DNA of 64,000 nt from the NCBI GenBank assembly GCA_016717145.1, contig JADKGD010000071.1, positions 124,001 to 188,000 on the forward strand. Reading direction: 5' to 3'. The notes beneath the pieces are model-generated. The model worked only from the letters and a program-made list of their open reading frames with translations, did no database searches and was not told where the DNA came from. The stretch is from Saprospiraceae bacterium. Its GTDB lineage: Bacteria; Bacteroidota; Bacteroidia; Chitinophagales; Saprospiraceae. How positions within the stretch are numbered: position 1 is the first letter of the stretch; each line of letters starts with the position of its first letter. Below, piece by piece: positions 18,901 through 25,330 of the stretch. The position numbers and the translations under genes are program-made.

Positions 18901-21900
18901 CCTTCACAATAGTAACCTATTCCATTTACATTGTTTGTCCCTGTGCTCCCTATCAAACTCAGGCTGTTACTTCCATTTACTGAATACAATGAAGCAATAC
19001 CACCGCCCTGAAGTCCTCCTACAAAAAATGGCCCGTTACATTCATATCCGTTAGACTGAAGGCCCTCCCACTCATACAACGTCCCGCCTGTAGCCGTCAA
19101 TGTCGTACATGATTCCAGACATATCTCCGTAGCCCCCGATATACCAACTATCGGTAAGGCATTTACAGTTACTGACACCGACGCAGTAGAGGAGCATCCG
19201 TTACCGTCCGTAACCGTCAATCCATAAACCGTATTCACCGACGGGTTAACTGTGATAACACCGGTTGTCGCACCTGTACTCCAGCTATATATCGTCCCGC
19301 CACCTGCTGTCAGGGTTGTACTTTCTCCATTACAGATTTCTGTATCTCCCATGATCGTCGCTGTTGGTAGTGGATTTACTGTCACCGTGATGTTTGAACT
19401 TGACTCGCAGCCGTTGCCGTCTGTTACCGGCCGCCGCGCGTCGCGGGGGGGGGGTTCTAACCCATGATCGCCGCTGCCGGTGGTGGTTTACGGTCACCGT
19501 GATGCTGAGCTTGCTGGCTCCGTTGCCGTCTGTTACCGTGACCGTATAGGTCGTACTTACTGCAGGTGTAACGTCAATCCAGTATGCTGTAACTCCATTG
19601 CTCCACAAATAGCTCGTCCCACCACTCGCAGTCAACCTCGTCGTTTCTCCAACACATAGCTCAGTATCCCCCATGATCGTCGCTGCCGGTAATGCATTTA
19701 CGGTCACCATAATGCTTGTACTTGACTCACAGCCGTTGCCGTCTGTTACCGTCACACTATAGGTCGTACTCGTCGACGGACTCACATTGATCCCAGAAGA
19801 GGATGAGCCGTTACTCCATATATAGCTCGTCCCGCCACTCGCAGTCAGGGTCGTACTTTCTCCATTACAGATTTCTCTAGATTTCTGTATCCGAGATGAT
19901 CGTCGCTGTCGGTAGTGGATTTACGGTCACGGTGATGCTTGAACTTGCCTGGCATCCGTTGCCGTCTGTTACCGTTACCGAATATGTCGTACTTGTAGCA
20001 GGTGTAACGTCTATCCAGTATGCCGTAACTCCATTGCTCCACAAATAGCTTGTCCCGCCACTCGCTGTCAACCTCGTCGTTTCTCCATTACATATCTCAG
20101 TATCTCCAACTAGTCCTATCACCGGTAATGGATGAACTGTTACTGTTGCACTTGTACTTTCTACACAACCATTGACAGTTGTAACGGTTACTGAATAACT
20201 TGTTGTTATGTTTGGCGTTACAGTTATACTTGTTGTTGAAGCGCCATTACTCCACAGATAAGTTGAACCTCCACTTGCTAAAAGTATAGAGCTCTCACCA
20301 TAACATAAATTTTTTATACCTGTGATTATTGGTATCGGTAGAGGATTGACGGTAACAATTCTTAAACTTTCTGCAGTACATCCATTACAATCCATCACCG
20401 TAACAGAATATGTTGTTGTTGAAGCAGGGCTAACTTCTATCATCGAAGAAGTTTCCCCATTTGACCAAAGATATGAGATATTATCTAAAACAGGTGAACT
20501 TGAACATTCCCCGCCAAAAATTTTTATATCATCAATTTCCCATCCAGCGGTTCCACCTCGTTCGATGATACAATATCCATATAATTCAAAAGTAAAAACA
20601 GCATTAGTATAAACCCTAAATTCCGGATTATCGATCAAATTTATTGTCTCAGTATTCCATGTCCGTTCAGTTAATAAGTCATTTTTTGAATAGACTAAAA
20701 TACCGTTTTTAAATATCCTAATTAGATACTTTTCATTATAATTATTAATACCCGTGGCTCCATTTGTTGTGACCCAATTAAGAGGAGATTGTTCTCTGAA
20801 TGTCAATTTAGTAATTTGACCTATTTCATTTGGTTTAACCGTGATACTAAATTTCAAGCCATTTTGTGGATTGTAAGCGTTTGGGTCACAACCAATCAAA
20901 GAACCGAAGCAAATACCTGCTCCTCCATTACCATCAGGTGTACAAGAATGATCCCCCAATTCACGGGAAGCAATACTACCTAAAATTGAATTTAAACCTC
21001 CCGTGGAGGTAACACTCGGTATAAATTCTGTATAATCGAGTTGATTTGATAAACCTTCAGCATTACAAGCATCAAAGTTCCAGTGTAATAATAACTCGTC
21101 TCTACAATCTTTGTCACAAAAAGTATTCCCAGATACATTCGCTGTTAATTTTGTTGAGTCTCCAAAACATAAATCATTTATACCGGTAACAGAAACAATT
21201 GGTAAGCTGTTTACAACCACTCCATGTGCGCTTGAACTTAAACATCCATTAACATCAGTGACGGTTACAGTATAAATTGAATTCTCATTTGGACTGACGG
21301 TAATTGCGCTGGAGGATTGTCCGGTATTCCAAGTATAAGTGATTCCTCCGCTTGCTAAAAGTGTTGCGGTCATTCCTAAACAAATTTTGTTTTCACCAAC
21401 AATTTTTGCTTCAGGTAGACTATTAACGGTAGCCATCCTACTTGCTACAGCCGTACAACCTTTTGAATCAGTTACGGTTACAGTGTAGAAGGTAGATAAT
21501 CCAGGATTAACCATGATAGATGATGTGGTTGCGCCAGAATTCCAAGAATAGGATATTCCTCCAGAAGCAGTCAATAATGAAGAAGATCCTGTACAAAATG
21601 TAGTATTACCACTGATAATGGCTATCGGTAACATATTTACCAAAATTTGAACGCTTTTAGAAGCACTGCACCCATTATTATCTGTAACAGTTACAGTATA
21701 AATTGTATTTTCGGAAGGTTTTACTGTTATTTCATTTGTTGAGGACCCTGTATTCCATAAATATGATGAACCTCCTGTGGCTGTCAATTTTGTTTCTTGT
21801 CCATCACAAATTTCAAAATCACCCGATACATTCGCTATAGGTAGTGCATTTACTTTAACAAGCACCGATGTATAATCCATACAACCATTGACGTCTCTTG

Positions 21901-23788
21901 CCATAACCAGATATGTAGTATTAATTAATGGTGAAACAGTTATTAAAGATGTGGTTGATCCATTGCTCCATTCATACGACATTCCGCCTGAAGCAGTAAG
22001 TGTTGTGGTTTGACCTAAACAAATATCCAGATCACCGCTTATTATTGGAGAAGGTAATTGATTTACTACAACTGTAACATCTTTGTTTGCCAAACAACCA
22101 TTTGAATTTGTGACAGTTACAGTATAGTTAGACGTACTCATGGGAGTAACCATTATAGACGAGGTGCTCTGACCTGTACTCCATACATATGATGTCCCTC
22201 CCGAAGCTGTTAAAACGGTTGAGCCTCCAAGACACACACTTAAATTTCCAGAGATTCCTGGAACGGGTAAGGGATATACTACGACATTTAAGTCATCGGT
22301 CTGACTACAACCATTACAATCTGTTACTGTTAGTCGATAATTCCTATTATCCGAGGGTGAAACTGAAATAGAAGAAGTTGTTTCACCAGATGACCATAAG
22401 TAATTTACTATATTATTGGTTTGAAGTCCAGTACAACATCCACCATATACTTTAATATCATCCAGTTCCCATCCTGACATATTTCCGCCAGAAGGCACAA
22501 CACAATATCCCCTTAATTCAAATCTAAATTTAGATGTTGAAGAAACTGTAAAAGCATTAATTGTGCTAAAATCTATTGATTCAAGATTCCAGATTCGTTC
22601 CGTCAATCTATCATTTTCAGCGTAAATTAATAAGCCATTTTTATATACACGTAATAAGTATTTTGTGTTATAATTATTAATCCCTTTAGATCCATTAGTA
22701 GTCATCCAATTTAACGGAGACTGTTCCTTAAAGGTCAATTTAGTGATTCTACCTGCTTCTCCTGGATTGATCGTTATTTCAAATTTAAGTGCAAGGGAAC
22801 TGTCATATTGCAGTGGATCACAACTATCCATTGCTGGAATACAAATACCATTGTCCCCAGCTGGGTTACCAATAACCGGAGTGCAGGAATGTTCACCAGC
22901 ATCTCTGTACACATTAGAGGCGCTGATATTAGTACAATTTGCCTTTGAAAGATATGTTGGTAGAAATTCTGAATAATCATTTTGATTTGTTTGTCCATTT
23001 GCATTACATTGATCCAAGGTCCAGTTTATCAATAATGAGTCTAGAGAGGAAGGGCAAGTAGCTGTGCACGAAGATTGACCAGAAATTCCACCATTTAACA
23101 TGTGGGTCGTGCCAATACACGCTGCCTTGTCTGAACCAACATTAACATTTAAGTTTCCAACTCTTAGATTAATATTTACATTAGAAATACATCCGAAACT
23201 ATTTGTATAGCTAATGTTGTACATGCCGGAATAAGAAGGTTGCACATTGGTAAGTGTCCAGAATGAGCTACCGTCCGGTGTATTGTCAATTAATCCATTA
23301 GGTCCTTTCAAAACCAAGTTTAGTAAGCCAAGGGACTGAACGCCAAGATTAATATTTGAACCCCTGCAAACAAAAACATCATCAGCCTGATAACTACCTA
23401 GGCCAAGATTCACATATGGAATTAATGGGCTTGGATTTCCACCATTCAGAGATATTATCTGTGTGTTAATTTCAGTACATCCACATCCAGAATTTGCAAC
23501 TATTTGGTAATCCCCAGTATTCAAATTTTGCAAAAGTAAAGATCCCGTAGACGTTAATAATAAAATACCATTTTTGAAAACCTGAATTTGTCTTTCGCAA
23601 GGATTTCCAGGCTGATCAGTAGCATTTGCTGAGATTGAACCATCCGACGCATAGCAAGAAGATGGTTGGGTAATATTACTAACTACCAAACTGCATTGAG
23701 CTGAGAGCCGATCACTTAAAATTAAAATAACAAAGATTATCAAGAAAGAAATCCCTCCTTGTTTAGGTTTTTGAGTTGAGTTGAACAT
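8517..23788 (-). CDS. Giant T9SS-secreted surface protein of Ig/PKD-like modules with nested domains (whole locus, read across apparent frameshifts)
   Basis: One gene of about 5,090 codons reads from a signal peptide at 23788 (MFNSTQKPKQ, then a hydrophobic core ending SDRLSAQ) to a T9SS type-A sorting domain ending at 8517. In between are some 30 Ig/PKD-like modules of about 70-80 residues. Each has the pattern I.G...IC.G...L.A.GG.SY.WS.G, then V.P...T.Y.VTVTD..GC and VTVNPLP. Three modules carry a ~213-residue domain and four carry a ~315-residue propeller-like domain inserted in their loops. The middle holds four ~2,205-nt tandem repeats. Likely role: export across the outer membrane and display as an adhesin or matrix protein (inference; T9SS surface proteins such as SprB are built of comparable repeats). 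The frame is broken at about ten points, all explained by homopolymer indels, one filler patch and one 10-base duplication. Confidence 0.85.
9185..9830 (-). other. Nested ~213-residue domain, copy 3
   Basis: Opens NNTCPNECSI, contains MDYSEFIP, KHSCTPG, KYLLRVSKNG and closes VWDIDEIKVLGGCC. The host module resumes SYLWSNGDTG. This copy is near the C-terminus, outside the 2.2-kb array, and is as diverged from copies 1 and 2 as they are from each other. Confidence 0.7.
12874..15489 (-). CDS. Giant surface protein, fragment with third propeller-like insert
   Basis: 871 residues in frame: four modules, the insert-bearing module (copy 3), two modules and the following repeat up to TASGG. There an extra C in the run 12894-12900 (seven, sister copies six) shifts the frame and ends the fragment. 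It contains more than one full repeat period without error, so it can serve as the reference for the 735-residue unit. Confidence 0.8.
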   Translation of the reverse strand: MINVSPAVSTTYSVTVTDVKGCEASTSATVTVNPLPAATIMGDTELCVGETTRLTASGGTSYLWSNGVTAYWIDVTPAVSTTYTVTVTDGNGCQSSSSITVTVNPLPAAAIISDTEICNGESTTLTASGGTSYLWSNGSSASGINVSPSMSTTYTVTVTDGNGCQSSSSITVTVNPLPAATIMGDTEICNGESTTLTAGGGTIYSWSTGDTTGVITVNPSVNTAYGLTVTDGKGCTSTASVSVIVNALPIVGISGDTEICLESCTTLTATGGTLYEWEGLQSNGYSCNGPFFIGGLQGGGIASLYSVNGSNSLSLIGSTGTNNVNGIGYYCDGGTRPYIYGMKSLGNSITEAVRANLVRIDPRSGALTILGQIPQPPNPYGLTGTTGIMTYIGDVSAGGIYYFPAVAALINPFTFEIVDYTIYLGQIDLNNHGNGGNVTYAPITVLATCKPYLDACITAFQTYALNPAGREPSGGIQDWALSPDGTTLISFFGIENALFRLNVSDRTTSCLAGPASNGIYTGVTGVSTDEFGGIYYKDGQLYGHQVDRGKIFSINELTGQLTLVTEGLPTDYRGDSAICGPCGDPGTGPNTSPSVTVCPTETTIYNVKVTDDHGCMTTASITVTVNALPVVVITGEEEICSGSVTTLTASGGTSYVWSTGATGPVITVSPLSNTNYIVTVTDGNGCSASGSKTVVVNALPVPEIIGNRVICNGESTLLGVLGGVSYIWNTGATTTVINVSPSVSTTYSVTVTDVKGCEASTSATVTVNPLPAATIMGDTELCVGETTRLTASGGTSYLWSNGVTAYWIDVTPAVSTTYTVTVTDGNGCQSSSSITVTVNPLPAAAIIGDTEICNGESTTLTASGGDKLFVE
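15522..16013 (-). CDS. Giant surface protein, fragment after second propeller-like insert
   Basis: 163 residues: end of the insert (YRGDSAICGPCGDPGTGPN), the rest of its host module, one complete module and the first half of the next, stopping at LLGVLGA. The stop at 15522 results from five C instead of six at 15527-15531. Upstream, one T is missing at 16043-16046. Confidence 0.7.
   Translation of the reverse strand: MTLVTEGLPTDYRGDSAICGPCGDPGTGPNTSPSVTVCPTETTIYNVKVTDDHGCMTTASITVTVNALPVVVITGDEEICSGSTATLAASGGTSYVWSTGATGSVITVSPLSNTNYIVTVTDGNGCSASGSKTVVVNALPVPEIIGNRVICNGESTLLGVLGA
16054..16668 (-). CDS. Giant surface protein, fragment of second propeller-like insert
   Basis: 204 residues of the propeller-like insert, from MKSLGNSITEAVRANL to STDEFGG. 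The tail YIIKMANYTDIR is out of frame because one C is missing at 16094-16095. The Met used as start is internal to the real protein. Confidence 0.7.
   Translation of the reverse strand: MKSLGNSITEAVRANLVRIDPRSGALTILGQIPQPPNPYGLTGTTGIMTYIGDVSAGGIYYFPAVAALINPFTFEIVDYTIYLGQIDLNNHGNGGNVTYAPITVLATCKPYLDACITAFQTYALNPAGREPSGGIQDWALSPDGTTLISFFGIENALFRLNVSDRTTSCLAGPASNGIYTGVTGVSTDEFGGYIIKMANYTDIR
16724..17533 (-). CDS. Giant surface protein, fragment before second propeller-like insert
   Basis: 269 residues covering three complete modules and the start of the insert-bearing module up to SNSLSLIGEHWDK. The last five residues are out of frame because the C run at 16741-16744 has one C more than the sister copies. 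The upstream end is set by an extra C at 17566-17571. Confidence 0.7.
   Translation of the reverse strand: MTASGGTSYLWSNGVTAYWIDVTPAVSTTYTVTVTDVNGCQSSSSITVTVNPLPAATIMGDSELCNGETTRLTASGGTSYLWSNGVTAYWIDVTPATSTTYTVTVTDGNGCQSSSSITVTVNPLPAATIMGDTEICNGESTTLTAGGGTIYSWSTGETTGVITVNPSVNTAYGLTVTDGKGCTSTASVSVIVNALPIVGISGDTEICLESCTTLTATGGTLYEWEGLQSNGYSCNGPFFVGGLQGGGIASLYSVNGSNSLSLIGEHWDK
17727..19385 (-). CDS. Giant surface protein, fragment with first propeller-like insert
   Basis: 552 residues: end of one module, a module with GGGTIYSWSTGATTG, then the module TATGGTLYEW carrying the ~315-residue insert (copy 1). Two more modules follow, and the frame ends at LLGVLGA. The stop at 17727 arises because the C run at 17732-17736 has five bases where sister copies have six. 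A compensating extra T (17726-17728) restores the frame immediately beyond the stop. Confidence 0.75.
   Translation of the reverse strand: MTVNPLPTATIMGDTEICNGESTTLTAGGGTIYSWSTGATTGVITVNPSVNTVYGLTVTDGNGCSSTASVSVTVNALPIVGISGATEICLESCTTLTATGGTLYEWEGLQSNGYECNGPFFVGGLQGGGIASLYSVNGSNSLSLIGSTGTNNVNGIGYYCEGGTRPYIYGMKSLGNSITEAVRANLVRIDPRSGALTILGQIPQPPNPYGVTGTTGIMTYIGEVSAGGIYYFPAVAALINPFTFEIVDYTIYLGQIDLNNHGNGGNVTYAPITVLATCKPYLDACITAFQTYALNPAGREPSGGIQDWALSPDGTTLISFFGIENALFRLNVSDRTTSCLAGPASNGIYTGVTGVSTDEFGGIYYKDGQLYGHQVDRGKIFSINELTGQLTLVTEDLPTDYRGDSAICGPCGDPGTGPNTSPSVTVCPTETTIYNVKVTDDHGCMTTASTTVTVNALPVVVITGDEEICSGSTATLAASGGTSYVWNTGATGPVITVSPLSNTNYIVTVTDGNGCSASGSKTVVVNALPVPEIIGNRVICNGESTLLGVLGA
19330..19785 (-). 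CDS. Giant surface protein, fragment beside the filler patch
   Basis: Encodes one and a half modules (MSPSTSTTYSVTVTDGNGC, then a complete module with GVTAYWIDVTPA). It then runs into a nonsense tail of Arg, His and Ser (HHRQRRSWVRTPPPRR), which is the translation of the GC-rich filler and of frame-shifted repeat sequence. Only the first ~95 residues are credible protein. Confidence 0.5.
   Translation of the reverse strand: MSPSTSTTYSVTVTDGNGCESSTSIMVTVNALPAATIMGDTELCVGETTRLTASGGTSYLWSNGVTAYWIDVTPAVSTTYTVTVTDGNGASKLSITVTVNHHRQRRSWVRTPPPRRAAAGNRRQRLRVKFKHHGDSKSTTNSDDHGRYRNL
19429..19525. other. GC-rich filler patch and degraded repeat copy, probable assembly defect
   Basis: Within a module that other copies keep intact, the sequence jumps from CTGTTACC to about 28 bases of almost pure G+C, including ten consecutive G at 19445-19454. 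It rejoins a module boundary at CCCATGATCG. The next ~65 bases match the normal copy except for several missing single bases. Most of one module is absent. This does not look like natural divergence. Confidence 0.75.
19877..23788 (-). CDS. Giant surface protein, N-terminal fragment
   Basis: Open frame of 1,303 residues. Order: signal peptide (1-31); a Cys-containing region resembling SprB-type repeats (about 32-115); an Ig-like module; a module interrupted by the first ~213-residue insert; then five uninterrupted modules. Next come a module with the second insert and two more modules, before the frame is lost at the 10-base duplication near 19,869-19,886. Base composition is AT-rich like the rest of the genome until about 20.1 kb. 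The modules here differ clearly from one another, in contrast to the near-identical central ones. Confidence 0.85.
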   Translation of the reverse strand: MFNSTQKPKQGGISFLIIFVILILSDRLSAQCSLVVSNITQPSSCYASDGSISANATDQPGNPCERQIQVFKNGILLLTSTGSLLLQNLNTGDYQIVANSGCGCTEINTQIISLNGGNPSPLIPYVNLGLGSYQADDVFVCRGSNINLGVQSLGLLNLVLKGPNGLIDNTPDGSSFWTLTNVQPSYSGMYNISYTNSFGCISNVNINLRVGNLNVNVGSDKAACIGTTHMLNGGISGQSSCTATCPSSLDSLLINWTLDQCNANGQTNQNDYSEFLPTYLSKANCTNISASNVYRDAGEHSCTPVIGNPAGDNGICIPAMDSCDPLQYDSSLALKFEITINPGEAGRITKLTFKEQSPLNWMTTNGSKGINNYNTKYLLRVYKNGLLIYAENDRLTERIWNLESIDFSTINAFTVSSTSKFRFELRGYCVVPSGGNMSGWELDDIKVYGGCCTGLQTNNIVNYLWSSGETTSSISVSPSDNRNYRLTVTDCNGCSQTDDLNVVVYPLPVPGISGNLSVCLGGSTVLTASGGTSYVWSTGQSTSSIMVTPMSTSNYTVTVTNSNGCLANKDVTVVVNQLPSPIISGDLDICLGQTTTLTASGGMSYEWSNGSTTSLITVSPLINTTYLVMARDVNGCMDYTSVLVKVNALPIANVSGDFEICDGQETKLTATGGSSYLWNTGSSTNEITVKPSENTIYTVTVTDNNGCSASKSVQILVNMLPIAIISGNTTFCTGSSSLLTASGGISYSWNSGATTSSIMVNPGLSTFYTVTVTDSKGCTAVASRMATVNSLPEAKIVGENKICLGMTATLLASGGITYTWNTGQSSSAITVSPNENSIYTVTVTDVNGCLSSSAHGVVVNSLPIVSVTGINDLCFGDSTKLTANVSGNTFCDKDCRDELLLHWNFDACNAEGLSNQLDYTEFIPSVTSTGGLNSILGSIASRELGDHSCTPDGNGGAGICFGSLIGCDPNAYNPQNGLKFSITVKPNEIGQITKLTFREQSPLNWVTTNGATGINNYNEKYLIRIFKNGILVYSKNDLLTERTWNTETINLIDNPEFRVYTNAVFTFELYGYCIIERGGTAGWEIDDIKIFGGECSSSPVLDNISYLWSNGETSSMIEVSPASTTTYSVTVMDCNGCTAESLRIVTVNPLPIPIITGIKNLCYGESSILLASGGSTYLWSNGASTTSITVTPNITTSYSVTVTTVNGCVESTSATVTVHPLPVIGLVGDTEICNGETTRLTASGGTSYLWSNGVTAYWIDVTPATSTTYSVTVTDGNGCQASSSITVTVNPLPTATIISDTEI
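20500..21125 (-). other. Nested ~213-residue domain, copy 2
   Basis: Same domain as copy 1: opens FCDKDCRDEL, contains LDYTEFIP, DHSCTP, KYLIRIFKNG and closes GWEIDDIKIFGGEC. The host module resumes with SYLWSNGETSS, so the insertion point is the same as in copy 1. Confidence 0.7.
22430..23085 (-). other. Nested ~213-residue domain, copy 1
   Basis: Starts with a Cys pair (SSCTATCPSS), contains NDYSEFLP, HSCTP, KYLLRVYKNG and ends GWELDDIKVYGGCC. It interrupts an Ig-like module between its first half and the NYLWSSGETT strand. Alternating hydrophobic pattern and closing Asp/Glu-Asp-Ile suggest a carbohydrate-binding or jelly-roll fold (inference). Confidence 0.7.
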
Positions 23789-23825
23789 AAATAACTATTT
23801 TTCTTTAATTAATTAAGTATAAAAT

Positions 23826-23862
23826 AAAATAGCTGATATACGTAGGTATATCAGGCTATTTT
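23826..23862. terminator. Terminator-like hairpin in the leader of the giant gene
   Basis: AAAATAGCTGATATA (23826-23840) pairs with TATATCAGGCTATTTT (23847-23862), 15 base pairs with one bulged C and a 6-base loop, with T-rich sequence after it on either strand. It lies 38 bases upstream of the giant gene's ATG and about 195 bases downstream of the HtrA-like gene on the same strand. It may end the protease transcript or sit in the giant gene's 5' leader. The rest of the 267-base spacer (23789-24055) shows no other element. Confidence 0.6.
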
Positions 23863-24055
23863 TTATGTTTTACCCGAAATTAGTAAAGTAAAGATAGTAT
23901 GGAAATAATTTAATTTAATACAATTATGTGGTATTAATTCACATAATTATTAGTCTAAATCATAAATAGTTCATATCATGACTCATTACACTAGCGTAAA
24001 AAAACAAATATTTTACATCTTTAATATTAAAAGCAGGACTAAAATACCTGTTTAA

Positions 24056-25201
24056 TCAACCTAGTATTACCACAGCTGTTTTGGGTAATTTATTCCTCAG
24101 AAAATGTACATTAACCTTATCTCCTGAGTTATATTTTTCAAGGATCAATATAAGATCATTATTTGAACTTACTTTTTTACCGTCAATTCCTGTAATTATA
24201 TCACCAAAGATTATTTCACCATTTCCATTTCTAACTGAAGCTTTTAGGCCAGCCTTCAATGCCCCGCCATTAGGTGTCAAATCTAAAATCATAGCGCCTT
24301 CAATATTCCAGTTTTGTGCATATTGAGTTGGCAATAATTCAACGCCAAGAACAGGACGCTTTACTTCCCCAAAACTTATAAGGTCAGAAACAACCCATTT
24401 TACTTCGTCTACCGGAATAGAAAATCCAATACCCGCAGATGTTCCTGACGGGCTGTAAATCATTGTATTTACACCAATTAGCCTTCCGGAACTATCGAGT
24501 AATGGCCCACCTGAGTTTCCCGGATTGATAGCCGCATCCGTCTGAATAACATCTCTTATTGGTATCCCTGTCAATGATTTAATCTCACGCCCCAATGCGC
24601 TGATCACTCCAGTTGTAAGGGAATGATCAAGTCCAAAAGGATTGCCAATAGCATAGGCAAATTGACCAACTTTAAGATTGGATGATTGACCCACTTTAAT
24701 AGGAATCAGTTTATTTTTTGGGGCCCCAATGTGCAGTACAGCCAGATCCTTATTTGGTGCAGTGCCAACAACTTCTGCATCCCATGTTGTCTGGTCAGAA
24801 AGTGTCACTTTAAATTTATTGCCTCCTTCGATCACATGGAAATTTGTAATAATATGCCCATTAACATCCCAAATAAACGCCGAACCTGTACCTCTTGGCA
24901 TTTCTGTAATGTCTCTTGTCCAATAATCTCTTGTAGCATTAAGAGATGTTATATAGCAAACAGAAGGAGCAGCTGTCTCAAATAAATTTATAACTGCCTG
25001 CTCACTAGAATTCAAATCGGGTGATGGAGATATTTCCATTTTTCCAGTATTGGAAGAAACGTCACTTGTCAGGGCAGGATTTTTTACATTTACTGTATCA
25101 GAAATGTTTAATGAATTTACAGCTGGACCAGACATTTTTGACCCAAACCAATAACCCAATCCTAGTATCATGATTGCGATAATGAAGTTTAATGGTTTCA
25201 T
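24056..25201 (-). CDS. HtrA/DegP-like trypsin-fold serine protease with one PDZ domain
   Basis: Envelope quality-control protease of the S1C family, 381 residues. A single hydrophobic segment near the N-terminus (LNFIIAIMILGLGYWFG) acts as signal anchor or signal peptide. The protease domain (about 75-270) has the catalytic His in NFHVIEGG, Asp in NKDLAVLHI and Ser in NPGNSGGPL. A single PDZ domain follows (about 280-380), ending with the NDLILILEKYNSGDKV stretch. One PDZ makes it closer to DegS or short DegP homologues than to classical two-PDZ DegP. A 129-base spacer separates it from the upstream dehydrogenase gene. Confidence 0.92.
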   Translation of the reverse strand: MKPLNFIIAIMILGLGYWFGSKMSGPAVNSLNISDTVNVKNPALTSDVSSNTGKMEISPSPDLNSSEQAVINLFETAAPSVCYITSLNATRDYWTRDITEMPRGTGSAFIWDVNGHIITNFHVIEGGNKFKVTLSDQTTWDAEVVGTAPNKDLAVLHIGAPKNKLIPIKVGQSSNLKVGQFAYAIGNPFGLDHSLTTGVISALGREIKSLTGIPIRDVIQTDAAINPGNSGGPLLDSSGRLIGVNTMIYSPSGTSAGIGFSIPVDEVKWVVSDLISFGEVKRPVLGVELLPTQYAQNWNIEGAMILDLTPNGGALKAGLKASVRNGNGEIIFGDIITGIDGKKVSSNNDLILILEKYNSGDKVNVHFLRNKLPKTAVVILG

Positions 25202-25330
25202 TTTTTTATAATTGTTATATTTTAATAAGAAATTTGGTCTGTTTTAATATGAGCCTGAACTAATGCCTTCATGATACAACAGACTCGTAGCTATAACAAT
25301 AAAAACTTCTAAATGTATGTATCACAAGTC

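Larger units (their letters stand above)
10432..19251 (-). repeat. Four tandem ~2,205-nt (735-codon) coding repeats
   Basis: Units run 10432-12636, 12637-14842, 14843-17045 and 17046-19251 (2,205, 2,206, 2,203 and 2,206 nt), with partial units continuing on both sides. Each unit encodes six Ig/PKD-like modules. One of them is split after its Trp by a ~315-residue domain, at about 11515-12460, 13718-14668, 15918-16868 and 18125-19070. That insert contains YIYGMKSLGN, RIDPRSGALTILGQIP and FEIVDYTIYLGQIDL, a pattern like the DUF6923/propeller type (tentative). Copies differ by only scattered bases over kilobases. The three periods that are not a multiple of three are each explained by counted single-base homopolymer changes. 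Confidence 0.92.

Noticed and set aside
10432..19251. CRISPR array or non-coding satellite
   Set aside because: The repeats are 2.2 kb, contiguous and coding with no spacers; modules within them are about 70-80 codons and vary in sequence.
8965..19467. Many plus-strand and alternative-frame open frames of 60-120 codons across the giant gene, recurring every ~2.2 kb
   Set aside because: They are antisense or out-of-frame shadows of the repeat; they recur only because the DNA repeats, and their translations have no independent similarity or signals.
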